The translations under genes were made by a program, and so were the position numbers. A stretch of 64,000 bases of DNA from Alishewanella longhuensis (lineage in GTDB: Bacteria; Pseudomonadota; Gammaproteobacteria; Enterobacterales; Alteromonadaceae). The notes below the pieces were generated by a model, which saw only the letters and a list, made by a program, of their open reading frames with translations, was not told the origin of the DNA and did no database searches. Below are positions 57,638-64,000 of the stretch, piece by piece; position 1 is the first letter of the stretch, and each line of letters starts with the position of its first letter. The stretch is taken from NCBI RefSeq assembly GCF_014653435.1, contig NZ_BNAO01000006.1:711-64710 (forward strand). Direction: 5' to 3'.

Positions 57638-58777
57638 TTATTCTGCCAGCAATGGGTATAAGGTGACACCTTGTACTACCCGGTTTACCTGACCACCCGG
57701 GCAAGGATTATCCGGTGATACGCCAAGTGCCATTGCTTTAAAGCATGCCAACGCCTGACACCACACCACCATAGGTAAAAGTAACCATGCATCACTGAGT
57801 TGGGCGTCACTACCCAAAGTCGCTAATGATAAAGACGCCAGAGCCAGAGCTTGTTGATCGTGTTTTAGTTCTGCTGCCAGATCCTGATCATATTGGCGGC
57901 TATAGGGTTGAGCACTTTCTAAGAGCAAAATAAAGGTGTCGCCATCGACCAATGATTTGGGCCCATGCCGAAAGCCCAGTGGGCTTTCGTAGTGACTTAA
58001 AATGGCACCCGCCGTCAATTCCAGATATTTAAGCGCAGCCTCTTGTGCCAACGCCTGTAACGGGCCACTGCCCAAAAATACCACACGCTTACAAGGTAAC
58101 AGTGCTTGCTGTTTGATGGTTGCTAATTGCGTACTAAGCACCTGTTCAGCCAGCGCAATAACCGTGTTTAAAGCCGCCGGCTCAGGGTTAAAACTGAGTA
58201 AGGTTGCCAGATACATACCACTAAAACTGCTGGTCATGGCGAAACTTTGATCATGTGCTGCGGCAGGTAAGGCATATAAGTAACTGCGGTCAGGCTGTTG
58301 TTGGCAAAATTGCGCTAATTTGCCCTCGGCATTACAGGTAATCACCAGATGGGCACACTGCGGCAGTAGCTGTTCGGCTAAGTCGACTGCGGCAATACTT
58401 TCCGGACTGTTACCCGAGCGCCCATAAGAAATTAGCAAAGTGGGCGCGCGTGCATCCAAATAGAGGGTGGGATGACTAACCAGATCAGTAGTGGCAATCG
58501 CTTCTACCCGCTGCCCTAGTGTTAACTGCTGTTGTAACGTGGCGGCCAGCGCCTTGCCGATGTAGGCAGACGTGCCTGCCCCGGTTAAAATAATCCGCAA
58601 ATTCGGCTTGGCTAATTGCGCATGTAAAAACGCATTCAGTGCAACACCGCGGCCTTGGTGTTCACTGGCAATTTGCTGCCATAATGCTGGCTGCTGGCTG
58701 ATTTCCCGTGCGGTCCAATACGCCTTTTTTTGCTGTAATTCCGCTGCAGATAAAGATAAATAATTCTCGGTTGCCAT
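57638..58777 (-). CDS. agaS: SIS-domain galactosamine-6-phosphate deaminase/isomerase AgaS
   Basis: A 379-residue protein with two SIS domains. Motifs LTGAGTSAYIGKALA, SYGRSGNSPESIAAV and FLGSGPLQALAQEAALK are typical of AgaS. It is thought to convert galactosamine-6-phosphate to tagatose-6-phosphate with loss of ammonia. ATG at 58777 is preferred (GGGAG nine bases ahead), one base after the agaZ stop. Confidence 0.88.
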   Translation of the reverse strand: MATENYLSLSAAELQQKKAYWTAREISQQPALWQQIASEHQGRGVALNAFLHAQLAKPNLRIILTGAGTSAYIGKALAATLQQQLTLGQRVEAIATTDLVSHPTLYLDARAPTLLISYGRSGNSPESIAAVDLAEQLLPQCAHLVITCNAEGKLAQFCQQQPDRSYLYALPAAAHDQSFAMTSSFSGMYLATLLSFNPEPAALNTVIALAEQVLSTQLATIKQQALLPCKRVVFLGSGPLQALAQEAALKYLELTAGAILSHYESPLGFRHGPKSLVDGDTFILLLESAQPYSRQYDQDLAAELKHDQQALALASLSLATLGSDAQLSDAWLLLPMVVWCQALACFKAMALGVSPDNPCPGGQVNRVVQGVTLYPLLAE

Positions 58778-58778
58778 C

Positions 58779-60056
58779 TTAATGCGCTCCCTCAATTGGC
58801 GTTAAGCCACAGGCCTTAGCATAACGCGCCAACACCTGATCGATATGAAATAACAACACACTCTGTGCATCATTGCGGATTAGACCTTGCTGCACCGCCT
58901 GATAGGCCTCAGGCAAATATTGCAGCAGTAAAGGTAAAGGCAAGGCATTTGGAAGATTTGCCAGTAGCTGAGTAACGGCCTGTTGCAGCTGCGGCTCAGG
59001 CCAATAATAACGCACCCGATCGCTATAGCTATAAAGTAGTTGCCAGTCCGCTTGCGGATAGAAACTTTGCCAATACGCAGGCTTACGCAACATCACTTCC
59101 CGGCATGTTGCAATCAGATTGGCACGCGCCGCCACAGGCAATAACTCAGCTTCGATATGGCTTAACGCAAATAAGGCTTCACGTAGTGCAAAAGTTAACT
59201 CCGGCCCCACCTTTAAAATGGCAAATTGCCCTTGCACCAGCTGTTGCAGCGCCTGAGTTGTTTGATAATCGGTAGAGTGCGCTTCAAACACCACCTGGGC
59301 GTGTTGTCGAATAAAAGCCGACAGCCCGCTTGCCGCGCTGACATCAAATTTATGCACCTGGCTATTGTCAAACTCCACCCCAGGTTGCACCACCACCGCT
59401 AACACCTTTTGCCAAACATCCGCTGCCAATCCCTCGGCGGCAAAGGCGTGCTGATGCGTTTGCAATGTTAGCTCAACCGAGCTAACTGCCGTTGCATGCA
59501 GCTGCTGCTCTAACTGCTGCACACCACCCGGCGCCGGCACTTCAGTACCTATTACATAACTTAGCGGCTGCTCGGCACGGGCATAGCGCTCGGCTACCGC
59601 ACAAAGCCTCGCGGCTCGGTTGGCAATGGTTTGCTCACTTAGCACTGCCGGATCATCAGCACAAGGCATACTGGTATCCAGATGGATTTTGCTAAAACCT
59701 GCCTGCACATAAGCCGCAATTAAATCTTCTGATTTTTGCATCGCCGCTGCGGCTGGCTCATTGCGCCAACACACCGGCCCCAGGTGATCACCGCCAAATA
59801 CCAGCTGACTTAGCGGTAAACCTAATTGCCGCGCCAATTGCCGAACATTGGCAATAAAATCGGCTGGGGTTTGCCCGGTATAACCACCAAACTGGTTCAC
59901 CTGATTGGCTGTCGCCTCAATTAACAGCAAACTCTTATCGCGTTTGGCCCTTAATATAGCGGCCTGCAGCACCAGCGGATGCGCCGAGCACACCGAGTAA
60001 ATGCCTACGGCCTTACCCTGCTTGGCTTGTTGCATTAAACTAAAAAGTGTCGTCAT
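58779..60056 (-). CDS. agaZ: AgaZ/GatZ-type tagatose-phosphate protein
   Basis: A 425-residue protein of the GatZ/KbaZ family, annotated as the non-catalytic subunit of tagatose-1,6-bisphosphate aldolase; in Shewanella the family has been proposed to act as tagatose-6-phosphate kinase. Motifs are GIYSVCSAHPLVLQAA, EATANQVNQFGGYTG, FGGDHLGP and the HLDTSM stretch. No agaY/kbaY aldolase subunit is present in this window, which leaves the last step to a gene elsewhere. Confidence 0.88.
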   Translation of the reverse strand: MTTLFSLMQQAKQGKAVGIYSVCSAHPLVLQAAILRAKRDKSLLLIEATANQVNQFGGYTGQTPADFIANVRQLARQLGLPLSQLVFGGDHLGPVCWRNEPAAAAMQKSEDLIAAYVQAGFSKIHLDTSMPCADDPAVLSEQTIANRAARLCAVAERYARAEQPLSYVIGTEVPAPGGVQQLEQQLHATAVSSVELTLQTHQHAFAAEGLAADVWQKVLAVVVQPGVEFDNSQVHKFDVSAASGLSAFIRQHAQVVFEAHSTDYQTTQALQQLVQGQFAILKVGPELTFALREALFALSHIEAELLPVAARANLIATCREVMLRKPAYWQSFYPQADWQLLYSYSDRVRYYWPEPQLQQAVTQLLANLPNALPLPLLLQYLPEAYQAVQQGLIRNDAQSVLLFHIDQVLARYAKACGLTPIEGAH

Positions 60057-60071
60057 TCGCCTGCTACCTAG

Positions 60072-61445
60072 TTAACTAACGATGCCAAGCGGTTTGCCTG
60101 TTTGCCAAACACCGCGGGTAAAATCCGGGAAGTCTTTAGAATTACCGCGATCGGCTACGGAGTCGACCGACAACGGCAATACTGCCGACCAGGCTGCACC
60201 ATCGTAGACATCCTGATCCAGTGGCTCGGCATTACGCAAACAATAGATAATGCGCCAACACATTAAGAAGTCCATACCACCATGACCACCATTTTTCTCG
60301 GCTTCGGCCCCCATGCGGATCCATAGTGGATGATCATATTGTTTAAACCACTTTTCCATATCGTAATCCCAGCTATGGAAGTCACCGCTGCCGCCATGTT
60401 CTAACGCAATACGATTAGGGAAACCGGCAAAAACGCCATTGGTGCCCTGAATTAAATTATGCCGGCTATATGGACGCGGCGTGGTGGTATCGTGCTGTAC
60501 CATAATGGTGCGGCCTTTTACGGTTTTTATCAGGCTGGTATTGATATCACCGTGCACATACTTTAATTGATTGCGCGGATGATCGGCTGGGAATTCGCGT
60601 TTAGCGTAGGCAGCACGCCCCAGCGCCGGTGAGCTCATCGAGTTCATATAATCAAAACGATCGCCGCGGTTAATATTCATATATTGCGCCACCGGCCCTA
60701 AACCATGCGTTGGGTAAATATTGCCGTTATAGCGGGTATGCATATGGGTGCGCCAGGAGCCGGTTTTGCGGTCCATTTCTTTCATTTGCCAGCGCAATTC
60801 ATGAATATAGGCCGCTTCTCCGTGCAGTAGCTCACCAAAGACGCCCTGACGCACCATATTCAGCACCATCAGCTCTTCGCGGCCGTAGTTCACGTTTTCC
60901 AGCATCATACAATTGCGCTGCGTCGCTTCGGCGGTATCCACCAGATCCCACATTTGCTCTATCGTCAACGCCAGTGGGACTTCAACAAAGGCGTGCTTGC
61001 CGGCCAGCATCGCCTCTTTCGCCATGGGGTGATGCCAATCCCAGGGGGTGGCGACGATCACAATATCCACATCTTCGCGAGCGAGTAATTCGCGATAGGC
61101 ATGCTCGCCTTTGCTGTAGAAGGCGACATTAGGCTGACCATAATCGGCCATAATTTTTTGCGCTCGGGCAATCACTAAGGGATCGGTATCGCAAATAGCC
61201 GTCACCCGGCTACCTTCAATATTATTAAAGTGGTGAATAAAGCCGACACCCCGTTCGCCGACACCAATAATGCCAACTCTGACCTCATTCATTTGGGGTA
61301 CAACCAGGCCCATAACCGATTTACCCAGCGCCTTAGGTGTTACGCCTGCACTGGCTTGTGTGCTTTGTGCACAGGCTGCTAAAGCTCCGACAGCAACGGC
61401 TCCCATGGAAGCCTTTAAAAATGAACGACGATCAAAATTTGACAT
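60072..61445 (-). CDS. Tat-exported GH109-type alpha-N-acetylgalactosaminidase
   Basis: A 457-residue Gfo/Idh/MocA-fold protein. The N terminus [12 protein letters not shown] is a Tat signal, followed by LAAC at residue 25, so it is likely a Tat-exported lipoprotein carrying bound NAD. The dinucleotide loop [12 protein letters not shown] is near 57-68, and the catalytic-side [11 protein letters not shown] motif near 148. GH109 enzymes release GalNAc from glycans by a redox-assisted mechanism. Its place between agaR and agaZ supports GalNAc release in the periplasm. A plain oxidoreductase is the alternative. Confidence 0.83.
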   Translation of the reverse strand: MSNFDRRSFLKASMGAVAVGALAACAQSTQASAGVTPKALGKSVMGLVVPQMNEVRVGIIGVGERGVGFIHHFNNIEGSRVTAICDTDPLVIARAQKIMADYGQPNVAFYSKGEHAYRELLAREDVDIVIVATPWDWHHPMAKEAMLAGKHAFVEVPLALTIEQMWDLVDTAEATQRNCMMLENVNYGREELMVLNMVRQGVFGELLHGEAAYIHELRWQMKEMDRKTGSWRTHMHTRYNGNIYPTHGLGPVAQYMNINRGDRFDYMNSMSSPALGRAAYAKREFPADHPRNQLKYVHGDINTSLIKTVKGRTIMVQHDTTTPRPYSRHNLIQGTNGVFAGFPNRIALEHGGSGDFHSWDYDMEKWFKQYDHPLWIRMGAEAEKNGGHGGMDFLMCWRIIYCLRNAEPLDQDVYDGAAWSAVLPLSVDSVADRGNSKDFPDFTRGVWQTGKPLGIVS

Positions 61446-61457
61446 AAGCTACCCCGT

Positions 61458-62243
61458 TTACAAGTTATTTTTTTCTATAATGTGCAATTGCACACCTTGC
61501 TTAGTTAACGCCTCGACGTAAGCCTGTGGTATGCCGCTGTCAGTCACCAAGGTATGGATGGCACTGGTGGCGCAAATCACATGAAAGGCTTGCTGGTCGA
61601 ACTTCGACGAATCTGTTACCACAATAATTTCTGTGGCGATGTCACACATCAGCCGGTTTAAACTGGCTTCTTTTTCAAAATGGGTGGTTAAGCCGCTGCG
61701 TAAATCAAAACCATCCACGCCCAGCACCAATTTGTTAAAGTTGTAATCACGTAAGCTTTTTTCGGCGAGGCTGCCATAAAACGACATCGATTTTTTGCGT
61801 AGCAAGCCGCCGGTGAGCATCACCTCTACCTCATCACTTTGCGCCAGCTCCATGGCAATGTTTAAGCCATTGGTCATCACAATCAGATCTTTGTGATACC
61901 CAAGGTTGGCGGCCACTTGCTGCGTGGTGGTACCCGAGTCCAGAATTACCCTATCGCCATCTTTAATCAGCGCCGCAACCGCTTCTCCCAGCTGTTGCTT
62001 TAGCGCCGAATAACAGTGCCGTTTTTCCTTTAGCGACAGTTCACGACTTAACTCACTGTTGACCATGGCGCCGCCGCGCGAGCGCACCAGCAGTTTTTTC
62101 TGATCTAAAATGGCCAAATCGCTGCGTACCGTCACTTCTGATACTAAAAAACGTTCAGCCAATTCTTTTACCGACACCTTGCCCAGTTGCTGAGTTAACC
62201 GCACGATCTCTTGTTGCCGCTCAATGGTGTTTAACTGTTCCAT
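61458..62243 (-). CDS. agaR: DeoR-family repressor AgaR
   Basis: A 261-residue regulator closely resembling E. coli AgaR. N-terminal DeoR helix-turn-helix (VKELAERFLVSEVTVRSDLA, about 24-43) followed by a sugar-phosphate sensor domain (RVILDSGTTTQQVA; MTGG-like MLTGGLLRKKS; IIVVTDSSKF). The effector is probably a GalNAc- or galactosamine-phosphate. The ATG at 62243 is preferred; one at 62255 is possible. It heads the aga genes, 12 bp before the GH109 gene. Likely targets are the palindromes at 62297 and 62490. Confidence 0.88.
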   Translation of the reverse strand: MEQLNTIERQQEIVRLTQQLGKVSVKELAERFLVSEVTVRSDLAILDQKKLLVRSRGGAMVNSELSRELSLKEKRHCYSALKQQLGEAVAALIKDGDRVILDSGTTTQQVAANLGYHKDLIVMTNGLNIAMELAQSDEVEVMLTGGLLRKKSMSFYGSLAEKSLRDYNFNKLVLGVDGFDLRSGLTTHFEKEASLNRLMCDIATEIIVVTDSSKFDQQAFHVICATSAIHTLVTDSGIPQAYVEALTKQGVQLHIIEKNNL

Positions 62244-62296
62244 TTGCCTTCTCATCTATTAGCTAATATCAGGCTGAACATAACATGCCCGATTTT

Positions 62297-62316
62297 CTTT
62301 CGAAAGCTTTCGAAAG
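62297..62316. promoter_or_regulatory. Operator candidate: doubled CTTTCGAAAG palindrome
   Basis: CTTTCGAAAGCTTTCGAAAG is a perfect 20-bp palindrome made of the 10-bp palindrome CTTTCGAAAG twice. It lies 53 bp upstream of the agaR start in the divergent region. CTTTC-type half-sites are known for AgaR. Confidence 0.75.
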
Positions 62317-62489
62317 CCAGAAGCAGGGTTTCATACCTTTAAGTGCCTGATATTTAGTAAAAAACAGCAGCAACAGCCCGGTCTTTTTACTTTCACTTGT
62401 CCCTAGCATGGCAGAAAACAAAACAATTTAAAAGTTTTTTTTAACTTCGATGTTGATTATTGACTAAATATAGCGCTATAAATAAGACA

Positions 62490-62521
62490 GTGAAAGCAAA
62501 TAATCTTGCTATAGCTTTCAC
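62490..62521. promoter_or_regulatory. Operator candidate: GTGAAAGC / GCTTTCAC inverted repeat
   Basis: GTGAAAGC (62490-62497) is matched exactly by GCTTTCAC (62514-62521) with 16 bp between. A further CTTTCAC half-site is at 62390-62396. The pair lies about 47 bp ahead of the receptor gene start, so a regulator bound here would control it. Confidence 0.65.
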
Positions 62522-62567
62522 TTAAAGAAAACTAAAACAACATTACGCAGCAAGACGAGGGAGAGAA

Positions 62568-64000
62568 ATGAACAAACTACACAAACCCGCACTATTGAGT
62601 CTGGCAATTAGCGCCGCCCTGGCAGCTATGCCTGTAGCTGCGGCAACCAGCGACGATGACACCAGCAACACTAAAGCCCGGCAAGTCACCGAGCAAGACG
62701 TTGAAGTGATTAAAGTTTCCGGGATCCGCAGCAGTATTAAAGAGTCGTTATTTCAAAAGCAAAACGCCAGCAGCGTGATCGACCTGGTGGTAGCCGATGA
62801 TATCGGTAAGTTTCCGGATGAAAACCTGGCCGAAGCCCTGCAGCGTATTCCGGGGGTGACCATTACCCGTAACGGCGGCGAAGGCCAGAATATTTTGGTG
62901 CGTGGTTTGGGCGGCGGCTATAATGTGACGACCTTAAATGGTCGCAAACTTGCCTCGGAATATGCCGGACGCGATTTTAACTTTGACACCATAGCATCGG
63001 AGCTAGTCAGCGTGTTAAAAGTATATAAATCGCCCGAAGCCAGTTTGTTAGATGGCGGTATTGGCGCCATTATCGATATCGAAACCCGTAAACCTCTGGC
63101 GATGGAAGGCCGTACCATTGCGGCCTCAGCCAAAGGGATCTACGAATCACGTACCGAAGATACCCATCCCCATGCTTCCTTTATTATTGGTGATAAAACT
63201 GCAGACGGCCGCTTCGGTGCTCTCTTCTCCGCTGTCTATTCCCGGAAAACCTTGCGGGCAGATACCTACTCAGCCTCTGGCTTTTTTGATGAAGACGAAG
63301 GCTGGGGTGTAGACAGTGCTGGTGTGCCGGTCGACACTAACGGCAATGGCATTATCGATGCAGATGAAACCTATGCCTCCAAAATCCCCAGTTATATGTA
63401 TTTTGCCAATGCCCAGGATGTACGAGAGCGGCTAGGTGCGACGTTAGCACTTCAATGGCAACCTACGGATCAGCTGGATATCAATTTTGATGCGCTGTAC
63501 TCCCGCTACAATACCGACGGTAACCGTTATCAAATCGGTTTTGTAAACTACGATGAAGAATGGACACCCGGCACGCCGGTGTTTAGCAATGCCACCTTTG
63601 ATGACTTAGGTCGGGTGGTGGCGATGAGACAAACCGGCGAAAATACCATGGTGGAGCTGCTGAATATTAGCACCCCGCGTAAAACCGATACCTATCAGCT
63701 GGGCTTAAATACCAAGTGGCAGCTGAATCCGGAATGGTCAATCACTGCCGATGCCGCCTATTCAGCCGCAAAAAACCAAAACGCCGGTGATAACCGCTTT
63801 ATTGTGGCCCGTGGCTTTGTTGATGCTATTGATATTAACTACAACACCGGCAACATCTTACCCGATGTGGTGATTAGCCCAGGTTTAACCGCTGATCAGG
63901 TCTATGGCGCCCACTACAGCTATAACTCTGGCACTGGGGTAGACGATAAAATTACCGATTTAAAGTTGCTTAGCCAATACCAGCCAATGGAGGGTTTCTT
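62568..64000 (+). CDS. TonB-dependent receptor, probable GalNAc-oligosaccharide uptake (partial)
   Basis: The frame runs to the right edge with no stop, giving 477 residues of a longer receptor. Signal peptide at 1-26 (MPVAAATS), TonB-box-like VIKVSGIRSS near 48-57, and a complete plug domain (GKFPDENLAEALQRIPGVTI; ILVRGLGGGYN; DGGIGAIIDIETRKP) followed by the start of the barrel. A GGGAGAG ribosome binding site lies ahead of the ATG. It is divergent from agaR, as the Omp_Aga receptors are in Shewanella. A calcium-loop-like DTNGNGIIDADE occurs near residue 257. Confidence 0.87.
   Translation, partial: MNKLHKPALLSLAISAALAAMPVAAATSDDDTSNTKARQVTEQDVEVIKVSGIRSSIKESLFQKQNASSVIDLVVADDIGKFPDENLAEALQRIPGVTITRNGGEGQNILVRGLGGGYNVTTLNGRKLASEYAGRDFNFDTIASELVSVLKVYKSPEASLLDGGIGAIIDIETRKPLAMEGRTIAASAKGIYESRTEDTHPHASFIIGDKTADGRFGALFSAVYSRKTLRADTYSASGFFDEDEGWGVDSAGVPVDTNGNGIIDADETYASKIPSYMYFANAQDVRERLGATLALQWQPTDQLDINFDALYSRYNTDGNRYQIGFVNYDEEWTPGTPVFSNATFDDLGRVVAMRQTGENTMVELLNISTPRKTDTYQLGLNTKWQLNPEWSITADAAYSAAKNQNAGDNRFIVARGFVDAIDINYNTGNILPDVVISPGLTADQVYGAHYSYNSGTGVDDKITDLKLLSQYQPMEGF

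Noticed and set aside
62918-63312. Two short open frames near the right edge (minus 62918-63133, plus 63052-63312)
   Set aside because: Both are shadows inside the TonB-dependent receptor, whose frame is open from 62568 to the edge.
1-64000. tRNA genes, rRNA genes and CRISPR arrays
   Set aside because: Reading the gaps showed no cloverleaf with a GTTCRA-type T arm, no rRNA sequence and no regularly spaced repeats beyond those listed.

Overview
This is a chromosomal window from a gammaproteobacterium, most likely an Alteromonadales-type aquatic heterotroph related to Rheinheimera, Alishewanella or Shewanella (an inference). The evidence is the pilBCD-coaE-zapD-yacG / mutT-secA / dciA / lpxC / dcw gene order, several TonB-dependent receptors tied to sugar-use clusters, and catabolic loci resembling the Shewanella/Xanthomonas sucrose and N-acetylgalactosamine systems. 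No rRNA, tRNA or CRISPR array was seen.

Layout. 0-6.5 kb: a truncated REP-associated-type transposase remnant, a PocR-GAF-GGDEF diguanylate cyclase, a DUF3667 membrane protein, a secreted esterase, a BON-domain lipoprotein and a chemotaxis receptor. 6.8-16.3 kb: a sucrose locus with an outer-membrane receptor, a LacI-family repressor, an MFS permease, an amylosucrase-type GH13 enzyme and a fructokinase. The receptor and permease genes share an operator-like sequence. A pair of structured inverted repeats sits at 12.8-13.0 kb. 16.3-19.9 kb: an orphan solute-binding lipoprotein, a 7TMR-DISM diguanylate cyclase, a possible 22-residue peptide, and an ibpA-type small heat-shock gene preceded by a sigma32-type promoter and a ROSE-like RNA thermometer candidate.

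20-30.6 kb: pilB-pilC-pilD-coaE-zapD (overlapping genes), yacG, then mutT and secA on the minus strand, dciA on the plus strand, and lpxC on the minus strand. A perfect 54-bp tandem duplication carrying consensus DnaA boxes lies directly after dciA. 30.7-47.5 kb: the full dcw cluster on the minus strand (mraZ-rsmH-ftsL-ftsI-murE-murF-mraY-murD-ftsW-murG-murC-ddl-ftsQ-ftsA-ftsZ). Nearly every gene overlaps or abuts the next, and transcription starts at a promoter with five 10-bp-phased MraZ boxes. 47.6-54.1 kb: an RpiR/MurR-type regulator, a dipeptide epimerase, an NlpC/P60 peptidase and a large TonB-dependent receptor, together suggesting murein-peptide scavenging.

54.1-64 kb: an N-acetylgalactosamine locus. 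Minus-strand genes read agaR, a Tat-exported GH109-type enzyme, agaZ, agaS, a ROK kinase, a nagA-type deacetylase and an MFS permease. A divergent TonB-dependent receptor runs off the right edge. The intergenic region holds two operator-like palindromes. Together these genes would release, import, phosphorylate, deacetylate and isomerise GalNAc.
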